Shown in pieces: positions 35,090 to 43,412 of a stretch of DNA of 64,000 nt. Under the pieces are notes generated by a model. It did not search any database, was not told the origin of the DNA, and was given only the letters and a program-made list of their open reading frames with translations. Position 1 is the first letter of the stretch. Every line of letters starts with the position of its first letter. A program made the position numbers and the translations under genes. Origin of the DNA: Cypionkella sp049896245 (GTDB lineage Bacteria > Pseudomonadota > Alphaproteobacteria > Rhodobacterales > Rhodobacteraceae); contig NZ_JAFCTX010000003.1 of NCBI RefSeq assembly GCF_049896245.1, positions 1 through 64,000 of the forward strand, given 5' to 3'.

Positions 35090-35142
35090 ACCGCAGCCCC
35101 CAAAGTCTGTGAAAGAGCTGCGAAAGCGGGCAGGGGGCAAAG

Positions 35143-35955
35143 ATGGCAGTAGGCGTATTCGACAGCGGCATCGGCGGGCTGACAGTGCTGGACGCATTGC
35201 AAAAGCGCCTGCCCGACACCCCGTTCGTCTATTTCGGCGACAACGCCCACGCTCCCTACGGTGTGCGCACCCATGACGACATTTTCAACCTGACCTGTGC
35301 GGCGGTCGAACGCCTGTGGGCGGAAGGCTGCGATCTGGTGATCCTCGCCTGCAACACCGCCTCCGCCGCTGCCCTAAAGCGGATGCAGGAGACTTGGCTG
35401 CCCGCTGACAAACGCGTCCTGGGCGTGTTTGTCCCCCTGATCGAGGCACTGACCGAACGCCAATGGGGCGACAATTCCCCGCCGCGCGAAGTCAGCGTCA
35501 AACACGTCGCCTTGTTCGCCACCCCGGCCACAGTAGCGTCCCGTGCCTTCCAGCGTGAACTCGCCTTCCGCGCCATCGGCGTCGATGTCGAAGCCCAACC
35601 CTGCGGCGGCGTCGTCGATGCGATTGAGCAAGGCGACGAAATCCTCGCCGAAGCCCTCGTGCGCAGCCATGTCGAGGCCCTCAAACGCCGGATGCCCCAC
35701 CCGCAAGCCGCCGTCCTTGGCTGCACCCACTACCCGCTGATGGAAAAAACCTTCGCCGAAGCCTTGGGGCCCGAGGTGAAAGTCTACTCCCAAGCCAATC
35801 TCGTCGCAGAATCGCTCGCCGACTACCTGCACCGCCGCCCCGAAATGCTCGGCCAAGGCACGGTCTCAAAATTCATCACCACCGGCGATGCCGCCTCTGT
35901 CTCCAACAAAGCCACGCAATTCCTACGCAAAAAAGTCACCTTCGAAGCCGCGTAA
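35143..35955 (+). CDS. murI: Glutamate racemase
   Basis: A 270-residue enzyme supplying D-glutamate for peptidoglycan. GVFDSGIGGLTVLDAL, YFGDNAHAPYG, and the two catalytic cysteines in LACNTASAAAL and LGCTHYPLM are present. Complete; ATG at 35143. Confidence 0.95.
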   Translation: MAVGVFDSGIGGLTVLDALQKRLPDTPFVYFGDNAHAPYGVRTHDDIFNLTCAAVERLWAEGCDLVILACNTASAAALKRMQETWLPADKRVLGVFVPLIEALTERQWGDNSPPREVSVKHVALFATPATVASRAFQRELAFRAIGVDVEAQPCGGVVDAIEQGDEILAEALVRSHVEALKRRMPHPQAAVLGCTHYPLMEKTFAEALGPEVKVYSQANLVAESLADYLHRRPEMLGQGTVSKFITTGDAASVSNKATQFLRKKVTFEAA

Positions 35956-36310
35956 CAGATAGGGTGGATGGTTGCGCGCCGCTTCGCGCGGGTTCACCCA
36001 CCACGCCACAAAGCCTGGGCCCTCTAGGCTCGGGCCTCACACAACCGCCCGTAGCGCCGCATTGCCTGCTCGCCGCATTTCCCTGATCCCAAACCCCAAC
36101 ATTTTCACATTGGCCCAAATACTCCCCGCAGAGCGTTCCGAACCCACAACCCGCGCACCGCTTCACCCCCGTGAGTAGGGCGGGGTTCACCCCGCCACCG
36201 CATTTCCAAATCAAATGCGCAGTCACAAAACCCATAGTCCCGCTCGGAAAACTCAACTTTTACTGCCCCACTGCCTCCCTTGCATTCTCTAATTAATGTA
36301 GTTACATTAA
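35956..36310. repeat. Repeat-rich intergenic region between murI and the BrnTA remnant
   Basis: Holds AGGGTGGATGG…CGCGCCGCTTCGCGCG…TTCACCCACC (35961–36004), a family C segment (TTTTCACATTGGCCCAAATACTC, from 36103, shortened here: ATTTTCACATTGGCCCAAAT), and the palindrome GGCGGGGTTCACCCCGCC (36179–36196). No coding sequence is supported. The last 20 bp hold the BrnT operator candidate. Confidence 0.65.
36294..36309. promoter_or_regulatory. Perfect palindrome before brnT, candidate BrnA operator
   Basis: TAATGTA-GT-TACATTA directly abuts the ATG at 36311 (one base between). BrnA antitoxins autoregulate their operons through palindromes over the promoter; TTGCAT with 17-bp spacing to TACATT overlaps the same sequence. 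Confidence 0.6.
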
Positions 36311-36545
36311 ATGCAGATCGAATACGACCCCATCAAACGCGCCGCGAACTTGCTCAAACGGGGTTTGGACATGGTCGAAGTCAGCGCAATCTTTGAAACT
36401 GAGATTGTCACCGTTGAAGATGGCCGCATGGATTACGGCGAACCACAGTTTGATATCTGAATGCTCGAATGATGTTCGTAGCGTGGACACCAAAGGGGCA
36501 GCGTGAGGCGCATCATTAGTATGACGAAAGCAAATGACCGTGAAA
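36311..36545 (+). pseudogene. brnT: BrnT-like toxin gene disrupted by frameshifts
   Basis: An ATG frame of 49 residues (IEYDPIKRAANLLKRGLDMV…VEDGRMDYGEPQF) has the BrnT N-terminal pattern, then stops at 36458–36460. The expected continuation appears in the +1 frame (LNARMMFVAWTPKGQRE) and then back in the first frame (RRIISMTKANDRE), so at least two frameshifts break the gene. BrnT is an RNase toxin; this copy should be inactive. It is followed by an intact BrnA gene overlapping its 3' end. Confidence 0.82.
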
Positions 36546-36806
36546 TTGTCAAATTCAGCATCGACCAAGGCTTTGGTGATTGACCCAGAATCCGAGCCTG
36601 ACGACGATATTCCCGACCTGACCACCCCCTACTGGGCTGCCAAATTCGCCGCCGCCCGCGTCCAGCGTGGCCGCCCGAAATCCGCCGCCCCGAAAGTCTC
36701 CACCACCCTGCGCCTCGACCCCGAAGTGCTGGACGCCTTCAAATCCAGCGGCCCCGGCTGGCAAAGCCGCATGAACGAGGCGCTGCGGAAGGCGGCGGGG
36801 CTGTAG
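36534..36806 (+). CDS. brnA: BrnA family antitoxin
   Basis: A 90-residue BrnA protein: PYWAAKFAAARVQRGRPKS, then the ribbon-helix-helix part TTLRLDPEVLDAFKSSGPGW and RMNEALRKAAGL. It would normally neutralise BrnT and repress the operon. Since the toxin gene is broken, it is an orphan antitoxin. A TAG stop merges into a GGTGGGGTTCCACCCCACC palindrome (36807–36825). Confidence 0.88.
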   Translation: MTVKLSNSASTKALVIDPESEPDDDIPDLTTPYWAAKFAAARVQRGRPKSAAPKVSTTLRLDPEVLDAFKSSGPGWQSRMNEALRKAAGL

Positions 36807-36895
36807 GGTGGGGTTCCACCCCACCACGACTTTTTCCCACCCCACCACCCCTCAAACCTTAACAAACCCTTAAATCCACCACCCCATCCCATTGA

Positions 36896-36930
36896 AACTA
36901 AAAAACAAAAAAAGGTCCCGAGTTGGGACC
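36896..36930 (-). terminator. Minus-strand hairpin with T-run before the DUF1684 gene
   Basis: On the minus strand GGTCCC-AACTC-GGGACC is followed by TTTTTTTGTTTTTTAG. There is no minus-strand gene upstream, so it could end an antisense transcript, or be a terminator-like leader structure of the DUF1684 gene. Confidence 0.55.
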
Positions 36931-36949
36931 ACCCCAAAAGGTTCCTCAA

Positions 36950-37699
36950 ATGCTCTCCCTAACCCAACACCGCGCCGCCCGCCTGGAGGCCCTGCAAGCC
37001 GAGGACGGCTGGCTCAACCTCACCGACCGGGTTGATCTAAACCCCGGCCCACAATCCGCAGGCACCGCCCCCGACAACCAAATTCAGCTCTCCACCGGCC
37101 CCGCCCATCTGGGCGCAATCGACCCCACCACCGAAACCCTGACACCCCCCAACCAAGCCCCGATCCCGTTCCTCCCCACCCCCTCCGGCTACCCCCAACT
37201 CCGCCACCAAACCCTCCTGCTAGAACTCCACACGGCAGACGGAACCCCCGCCCTCCGTGTCCGCGACCTCACCCTGCCGCGCCAAGCAACCCTCCACTAC
37301 TTCCCCACCAACGAAGCCCTGATCCTCCGCGCCCGCTGGCAAGCCCTGCCCACTCCGATCCAGCAATCCATCGACCAAAAAGGCGGCGCACCCACCACCG
37401 TCAACCTCACCCACACTGCCCACTTCACCCACGACGACCACACGATCACCCTGCTTGCGACCCATTGGAAAGACGGCAAGCCGATGTTCGTGATCCGCGA
37501 CCAGACCAGCGGCATCGAGTCCTACCCCGCCTCGCGCTTCCTGATCGGCGAGGACGCCTCTGACACCGAGATCACCCTCGATTTCAACCGCGCCTTCACC
37601 CCACCCTGCGGCTTCACCGATTTCGCGATCTGCCCACTGCCGCCACGCGAAAATATCCTGCCATTCCGTGTGGAAGCAGGCGAGCGCCTGACACCATAA
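36950..37699 (+). CDS. DUF1684 domain protein
   Basis: A 249-residue protein starting at 36950 (MLSLTQHRAARLEAL) after AAAAGGTTCC. The C-terminal half has FVIRDQTSGIESYPASRFL, then LDFNRAFTPPCGFTDFAICP and LPPRENILPFRVEAGE, diagnostic of DUF1684. The family is widespread and uncharacterised. The extended proline- and threonine-rich linker in residues 30–85 is unusual in composition. Confidence 0.88.
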   Translation: MLSLTQHRAARLEALQAEDGWLNLTDRVDLNPGPQSAGTAPDNQIQLSTGPAHLGAIDPTTETLTPPNQAPIPFLPTPSGYPQLRHQTLLLELHTADGTPALRVRDLTLPRQATLHYFPTNEALILRARWQALPTPIQQSIDQKGGAPTTVNLTHTAHFTHDDHTITLLATHWKDGKPMFVIRDQTSGIESYPASRFLIGEDASDTEITLDFNRAFTPPCGFTDFAICPLPPRENILPFRVEAGERLTP

Positions 37700-37757
37700 T
37701 TTCACTTGCATCCTCCCCCCCCAAACGCCACATCTGCGCCAACAAACGGAGGCTCGC

Positions 37758-38786
37758 ATGACACATCGCATCGCCATTCTGGGGGCCTCGGGCTATACAG
37801 GCGCGGAACTGGTTCGCCTGATTGCCACGCATCCTTCGATGAAAATCGTCGCCCTCTCCGCCGACCGCAAGGCCGGGATGGCGATGGCTGAAGTCTTCCC
37901 GTTCCTACGTCATCTTGACCTTCCGCGCCTGCAAAAGATCGACGAGATTGACTTTTCTGGCGTCGATCTGTGCTTTTGCGCTTTGCCCCATGCCACCACG
38001 CAGGTTGTCGTCTCGGCTCTGCCGCGCGATTTGAAGATCGTCGATCTTTCGGCTGATTTCCGGCTGCGCGACCCGGCGGAATATGAGAAATGGTATGGCC
38101 AAGCCCACACCGCCACCCAGTTGCAGAAAGAAGCCGTCTACGGGCTGACCGAGTTTTACCGTGACGACATCCGCAAGGGGCGGCTTGTTGCAGGCACGGG
38201 GTGTAACGCGGCCACTGGCCAGTATGCCTTGCGTCCCTTGATCTCGGCGGGCGTGATTGATCTTGATAGCATCCTGATTGATTTGAAAGCAGGGGTGTCT
38301 GGGGCAGGGCGTAGCCTGAAAGAAAACCTACTGCATGCCGAGCTTTCGGGTGGCACGCATACCTATTCGATGGCCGGCAAGCATCGCCATTTGGGCGAGT
38401 TTGACCAAGAGTTTTCTAAACTCGCCGGACGGCCCGTCCACATTCAGTTTTCGCCGCACCTGCTGCCGATGAATCGCGGGATTCTGGCGACGACCTATGT
38501 GCAGGGCGATGCGCGCGCCATTCACCAAACGCTGACTGACGCCTACGCGTCCGAGCCATTTCTCCAAGTGCTACCCTTTGGCGCACTCCCCTCGACGCGC
38601 GACATTGCAGGGTCTAACTACTGCCATATCGGCGTGATCGGGGATCGGATTGCGGGCCGCGCTGTGGTGGTTGCTGTGTTGGACAACCTGACGAAAGGCT
38701 CGTCGGGGCAGGCCATCCAGAACGCCAATTTGATGCTGGGAATTGAGGAAACAGCGGGGCTTATGTTAGCACCGATGTTCCCGTAA
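37758..38786 (+). CDS. argC: N-acetyl-gamma-glutamyl-phosphate reductase
   Basis: A 342-residue enzyme of arginine synthesis. The Rossmann motif ILGASGYTGAELVRLIATHP, catalytic cysteine in VAGTGCNAATGQYAL, and HLLPMNRGILATTYV are conserved. ACGGAGGCTCGC precedes the ATG. Confidence 0.96.
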   Translation: MTHRIAILGASGYTGAELVRLIATHPSMKIVALSADRKAGMAMAEVFPFLRHLDLPRLQKIDEIDFSGVDLCFCALPHATTQVVVSALPRDLKIVDLSADFRLRDPAEYEKWYGQAHTATQLQKEAVYGLTEFYRDDIRKGRLVAGTGCNAATGQYALRPLISAGVIDLDSILIDLKAGVSGAGRSLKENLLHAELSGGTHTYSMAGKHRHLGEFDQEFSKLAGRPVHIQFSPHLLPMNRGILATTYVQGDARAIHQTLTDAYASEPFLQVLPFGALPSTRDIAGSNYCHIGVIGDRIAGRAVVVAVLDNLTKGSSGQAIQNANLMLGIEETAGLMLAPMFP

Positions 38787-38795
38787 GGAGCTGAT

Positions 38796-39248
38796 ATGGC
38801 TGGGTTGAAGGGGTTGAAAAAACGTCGCCGTGTGCAGTTGATCCTGTTCGCGTTTGTGCTGCTGGCGGCTTCAACCGCGCTGATTGGCTTTGCGATGCGC
38901 GATGGGATTAACTTTTTCCGGTCGCCCAGCCAAGTTTTGACCGATCCACCCCGCGCCGGGGAGGTGTTTCGCATCGGTGGGCTGGTCGAAAAAGGCACGC
39001 TCGTGCGCGGGCAGGGCGAGACGATCAGCTTCAGCGTGACCGATACCAACAAGACCATTCCTGTGAAGTTTACCGGCGTTTTACCCGATCTGTTCGCCGA
39101 GGGTGCGGGCATGGTTGGCACCGGAGAGATGGAGGGTGATACCTTTGTCGCCAGCGAGATCCTTGCCAAGCATGACGAGAATTACATGCCGAAAGAAGTC
39201 GTGGATGCGCTGAAAGCCCAGGGCGTTTACGTAGCACCGCAGAAGTAG
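38796..39248 (+). CDS. ccmE: Cytochrome c maturation protein CcmE (heme chaperone)
   Basis: A 150-residue inner-membrane-anchored periplasmic protein. One N-terminal helix (VQLILFAFVLLAASTALIGFAM) is followed by the OB-fold domain; the heme-linking histidine is in LAKHDENYMPKEV. It receives heme and passes it to CcmF. Downstream ccm genes are not adjacent. Confidence 0.95.
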   Translation: MAGLKGLKKRRRVQLILFAFVLLAASTALIGFAMRDGINFFRSPSQVLTDPPRAGEVFRIGGLVEKGTLVRGQGETISFSVTDTNKTIPVKFTGVLPDLFAEGAGMVGTGEMEGDTFVASEILAKHDENYMPKEVVDALKAQGVYVAPQK

Positions 39249-39347
39249 TGCCGCAGAAGTAATTCCGCAAAACCAGCGCGCGCTTCCCTCGCAGCAGATT
39301 AACCGTTTCCCGCTAGCATAGCCCCCGGCAATCCAAGGGGAGATGCG

Positions 39348-39959
39348 ATGAAATCTGTGCAAGATTTGGCGGCTGAGATTGTCGCCCGCGAGGGTGGTTT
39401 TGTGAGCGACCCGGATGATCCGGGCGGTGCCACCAACCACGGGGTTACGCTGAACACTCTGCGCCGTCTGGGTATCGACATTACGCGTGATACCCGTATT
39501 GACGTGGCCGATGTTCGGGCATTGAGCGCCACCCAAGCGGTGGATATCTATGTCGAACATTACTACCGCCGCACCGGGATCGGGGCTTTGCCGGAAAGCT
39601 TGCAAGCGTCGGTTTTTGATATGTATGTCAACGCCGGGGCCAATGCGGTTAAGGTGTTGCAGCGCCTGCTGACCAGCATGGGTTTTCCCTGTGATGCAGA
39701 TGGACAGATTGGCCCGCAGACCATTCGCGCGGCTCAAATGGCGGCAGAGGCGGCCCCAAGCTATATCGCCGATGCTTATGGGATTTCGCGGCGCAACTAC
39801 TACTACAGCCTCGCCGATGCCCGCCCTGCCAGCCGTAAATATGCGCGCAGGCGTGATGGTGGCAAAGGCGGCTGGATCACGCGGGCGGAAGAATTTATCG
39901 CGCCGAAATATCGACTGACAGAGGCGCAACATCAAGCACGGGTGGCAGCATGGGTTTGA
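39348..39959 (+). CDS. GH108 peptidoglycan hydrolase (GTA-type endolysin)
   Basis: A 203-residue protein with the GH108 catalytic EGGFVSDPDDPGGATNHGVT, YVEHYYRR, and a C-terminal peptidoglycan-binding domain (SMGFPCDADGQIGPQTIRAAQ). It resembles the endolysin of Rhodobacter gene transfer agent, encoded apart from the main cluster. The next gene is a holin, overlapping by ten bases. No signal peptide is seen, as expected for a holin-dependent enzyme. Confidence 0.88.
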   Translation: MKSVQDLAAEIVAREGGFVSDPDDPGGATNHGVTLNTLRRLGIDITRDTRIDVADVRALSATQAVDIYVEHYYRRTGIGALPESLQASVFDMYVNAGANAVKVLQRLLTSMGFPCDADGQIGPQTIRAAQMAAEAAPSYIADAYGISRRNYYYSLADARPASRKYARRRDGGKGGWITRAEEFIAPKYRLTEAQHQARVAAWV

Positions 39960-40435
39960 TCGGAACTGTTTTGAACGCACCGGGGGCGGTGGCGGCTTTG
40001 GGCGATGCCGCAAAAGGCGTGGCTGAGGTGTTCGTGCCCTCGGCCACCAAACGGATGGAATTGTCCGCACAGGCACAAGCCGCAGCACTAGCGCAATTTG
40101 GTGACGAATTCAGCAATGCCTCGACCAGCTGGTTTGATCGGTTTGTCAATGGCTTGAACCGCCTGCCACGCCCACTTCTGGCCTTTGGCACCATTGGTCT
40201 GTTCGTTTATGCGATGATTGATCCGCCAGATTTTGCTTTGCGTATGGTGGGGTTGAATGCTGTGCCGGAACCGCTCTGGTGGCTGCTGGGGGCAGTGGTG
40301 GCGTTTTACTTTGGCGCGCGTGAGACGCATTACTTTCGCAATCGTCCGGTGAAGCTGCCCACTGAGCTGACCCCCTCGGCGGCCCCATCTGACGCCAATC
40401 CGGCCTTGGATGATTGGCGTTCCGAGCAAAACTAG
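39950..40435 (+). CDS. Three-TM holin family protein (GTA holin type)
   Basis: A 161-residue membrane protein with helices around LLAFGTIGLFVYAMI, LWWLLGAVVAFYFGARET, and an N-terminal amphipathic segment; this order is the GTA_holin_3TM family. It would permeabilise the inner membrane for the neighbouring endolysin. Coding region overlaps the endolysin stop. Confidence 0.85.
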   Translation: MGLIGTVLNAPGAVAALGDAAKGVAEVFVPSATKRMELSAQAQAAALAQFGDEFSNASTSWFDRFVNGLNRLPRPLLAFGTIGLFVYAMIDPPDFALRMVGLNAVPEPLWWLLGAVVAFYFGARETHYFRNRPVKLPTELTPSAAPSDANPALDDWRSEQN

Positions 40436-40523
40436 CTCTATTCACGGCTCCAAAACTGGGGCCGTCCTTGACCTGTCTTGCAGGCTCTGGCATGCCCGCA
40501 CCAACGAGACAGGAATTGATCAA

Positions 40524-42269
40524 ATGAACCTCTTTGCCGAAATCCGCAGCTTGGTGACCGACAGCCTGACGGCTTTGGCCGCCGAGGGCGTGTTGCCCAA
40601 TGGTCTGGACTCTGCGCAGGTAGCCGTTGAGCCGCCGCGCGATCCGGCGCATGGCGATATGGCGACCAATGCGGCGATGGTGCTGGCGAAACCCGCAGCG
40701 ATGCAGCCGCGCGCGATTGCCGAAGCTTTGGCTGCCAAGCTGATGCTGGACCCGCGCGTGACCGGGGCCGAAGTGGCGGGGCCGGGGTTTTTGAACCTGC
40801 GGCTGGCGGCAAATGTCTGGCAGGGCGTGGTGAAAGCGGCGCTGATCGAAGGGTTGGCGTTTGGCAAATCCAGCGCCGGGGCAGGGCGGAAAGTCAACGT
40901 CGAATTCGTCTCGGCCAACCCGACCGGCCCGATGCATGTCGGCCATGTGCGCGGGGCTGTGGTCGGAGACGCGCTGGCACGGCTGCTGGCGTTCTCGGGC
41001 TGGAACGTCACCCGAGAATACTACATCAACGATGCGGGCGCGCAGGTCGATGTGCTGGCGCGCTCGGCCTACGAGCGCTACCGCGAGGCCAATGGGCTGG
41101 AGCCGGAAATTCGCGAGGGGCTGTATCCCGGCGATTACCTGATCCCGGTGGGTGAGGCGTTGAAGACGAAATTTGGCACCAGCCTGCTTGACAAGGGCGA
41201 GGAGGTTTGGCTGGCCGACATACGTGAGATCGCCTCCGAGATGATGATGGAAGAAATTCGCGGCGATCTGGCGGCTTTGGGCGTCAAGATGGACGTGTAT
41301 TCATCGGAAAAGGCGCTTTATGGCACTGGCCAGATTGAGGCCGCCATACAAGCCCTGCGCGATATGGGCCTGATCTATGAAGGCACGCTGGAACCGCCAA
41401 AGGGCAAGACCCTTGAAGATTGGGAACCCCGTATCCAGACCCTGTTCCGCTCAACCGCGCATGGCGATGATGTTGACCGCCCGGTGATGAAATCGGATGG
41501 CACATGGACCTATTTCGCCCCCGATATCGCCTATCACTACAACAAAGTGCAGCGCGGTTTTGACGAGCTGATCGACATTTTCGGGGCTGATCACGGCGGC
41601 TATGTCAAGCGCATGAAGGCGGCGGTCTCTGCCCTGTCGAACGGCAAAGTTCCGTTGGATATCAAGCTGGTGCAGCTGGTGAAGCTGTACAAGAATGGCG
41701 AGCCGTTCAAAATGTCGAAACGCGCCGGCACCTTCGTGACCCTGCGCGATGTGGTCGAACAGGCTGGCGCTGATGTAACGCGTTTCATGATGCTGACCCG
41801 CAAGAACGATGTGACCTTGGATTTTGACTTTGCCAAGGTGCTGGAGCAATCCAAGGACAATCCGGTGTTCTATGTGCAATACGCCAATGCCCGGATCAAC
41901 TCGGTGCTGCGCAAATCGCGCGAGGCGGGGATTGATTGCAGCGATGCGGCCCTCGCAAACGCCGATCTGGCGATCCTTGGCCATCCCGCCGAGATCGAAA
42001 TGGCCAAAAAACTTGCTGAATGGCCGCGTTTGGTGGAAATCGCCGCCAAGGGCAATGAGCCGCATCGGATCGCGTTTTACCTCTATGAACTTGCCTCGGA
42101 ATTTCATTCGCTGTGGAACAAAGGCAACGACGATACCAGCTTGCGCTTCATCCAAGACGGCAATGCGGCAACATCTTCGGCGAAAATCGCCCTTGCGCGT
42201 GCCACGGGCGTTGTGATTTCGGCGGGCCTTGGTATCCTTGGTGTTACTTCGGTTGAGGAAATGCGGTAA
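40524..42269 (+). CDS. argS: Arginyl-tRNA synthetase
   Basis: A 581-residue class I synthetase. HIGH-like SANPTGPMHVGHVRGAV, KMSKS-like FKMSKRAGTFV, and YVQYANARI with the C-terminal DALR anticodon-binding domain are present. The start at 40524 (MNLFAEIRSLVTDS) gives the family N-terminus. The gene leads into the SPOR–nagZ–scpAB operon. Confidence 0.97.
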   Translation: MNLFAEIRSLVTDSLTALAAEGVLPNGLDSAQVAVEPPRDPAHGDMATNAAMVLAKPAAMQPRAIAEALAAKLMLDPRVTGAEVAGPGFLNLRLAANVWQGVVKAALIEGLAFGKSSAGAGRKVNVEFVSANPTGPMHVGHVRGAVVGDALARLLAFSGWNVTREYYINDAGAQVDVLARSAYERYREANGLEPEIREGLYPGDYLIPVGEALKTKFGTSLLDKGEEVWLADIREIASEMMMEEIRGDLAALGVKMDVYSSEKALYGTGQIEAAIQALRDMGLIYEGTLEPPKGKTLEDWEPRIQTLFRSTAHGDDVDRPVMKSDGTWTYFAPDIAYHYNKVQRGFDELIDIFGADHGGYVKRMKAAVSALSNGKVPLDIKLVQLVKLYKNGEPFKMSKRAGTFVTLRDVVEQAGADVTRFMMLTRKNDVTLDFDFAKVLEQSKDNPVFYVQYANARINSVLRKSREAGIDCSDAALANADLAILGHPAEIEMAKKLAEWPRLVEIAAKGNEPHRIAFYLYELASEFHSLWNKGNDDTSLRFIQDGNAATSSAKIALARATGVVISAGLGILGVTSVEEMR

Positions 42270-42338
42270 GTGCCCGGCCGGAATAGGCAAAATAACAAGC
42301 AGGGGTGGCATGTATCGCCCTTGCACGCGAGGCAAGAC

Positions 42339-43412
42339 ATGGCGGACGTGGATTTCGATGAGTTCGACGGCGGTTATGCCGAGCATGAGATAGCCCATGG
42401 CTATGCGACGGGCCGCGCTCGCGCGATGATCAATTTGGCAGGGGCCGCGTGCTCGATTGCCTTGGTGATCGGTCTGGGCATCTGGGGCTACAAGCTGGCG
42501 GTGCGCGATGTCTCTGGCATCCCGGTGGTGCGCGCGCTGGAAGGCCCGTTGCGGATCGCGCCAGACAATCCCGGTGGCGATGTGGCGATGCATCAGGGTC
42601 TGTCTGTAAATGCCGTGGCTGCTGCCGGAACCGCCTTGCCTTTGCCCGACAAGCTGATCCTTGCACCGAAAGAGGTGGCTTTGACGGCAGAAGATCAGGC
42701 TGGAACCGCCGAGTTGGCGCAACTGCCCGCTGTCGATCCTTTGGCAAATGGTGTCGAAGTGGTCGAGGTGGCACCGCAGGCTCCGGCGAGCCTAGCGCCG
42801 ATTGAGATTGATCCGGTCGTCACGCCCGAGGCTTCCGCCAGCGCCGATGCGCTGGATGCGACCAGTCTTGCGGTGACAGCACCTTTGCCAGCGACGCAGG
42901 AAGATGCCGTCGCCGCAGCCCTCGCCGCCGCTTTGGCGGATGGCGAAACCGCAGAGGGTGGGCTGAGTGAGGTCGAAGTTGCTGCCGTTGATCCGGTAAA
43001 ATCAATACGCCCGAAGCTGCGTCCGGCCAGCCGCAGCGCCGCTACCGTTGCCGCCGTTGAACCTGTTGCCGCTACCGCCGAGGCTGCACCGGAGACAACG
43101 AGCGGGGCACCTGTCGCAACCACCGCCGCCGCGGCCGAAATCGACCCCAACACTATTCCTGCAGGCACCCGGCTGGTGCAACTTGGGGCGTTCGATGATG
43201 AGGCGAGTGCGCGCGCCGAATGGGCCAAGCTGCAAGCCGACTTCCCCGATCTGCTACCGGGCAAAGCAATGGTGGTGCAATCGGCGCAAAGTGGCGGGCG
43301 CACCTTCTACCGCCTGCGCGCGCATGGCTTCGCCGACGAAGATGTGGCACGCCAATTCTGCGCGGCCATGCTGGCACAAAACGCCTCCTGCATCCCAGTT
43401 GCGCAAAAATGA
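42339..43412 (+). CDS. SPOR-domain envelope protein
   Basis: A 357-residue protein with one N-terminal membrane helix (INLAGAACSIALVIGLGIWGY), a long Ala/Val/Pro-rich low-complexity spacer and a C-terminal SPOR domain (GTRLVQLGAFDDEASARAEW…FYRLRAHGF). SPOR domains bind denuded septal glycan. Start at 42339 after GAGGCAAGAC. The stop overlaps nagZ. Confidence 0.9.
   Translation: MADVDFDEFDGGYAEHEIAHGYATGRARAMINLAGAACSIALVIGLGIWGYKLAVRDVSGIPVVRALEGPLRIAPDNPGGDVAMHQGLSVNAVAAAGTALPLPDKLILAPKEVALTAEDQAGTAELAQLPAVDPLANGVEVVEVAPQAPASLAPIEIDPVVTPEASASADALDATSLAVTAPLPATQEDAVAAALAAALADGETAEGGLSEVEVAAVDPVKSIRPKLRPASRSAATVAAVEPVAATAEAAPETTSGAPVATTAAAAEIDPNTIPAGTRLVQLGAFDDEASARAEWAKLQADFPDLLPGKAMVVQSAQSGGRTFYRLRAHGFADEDVARQFCAAMLAQNASCIPVAQK

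Noticed and set aside
41451..42722. 423-codon minus-strand frame over argS and the SPOR gene
   Set aside because: Crosses two well-supported plus-strand genes; no motif.
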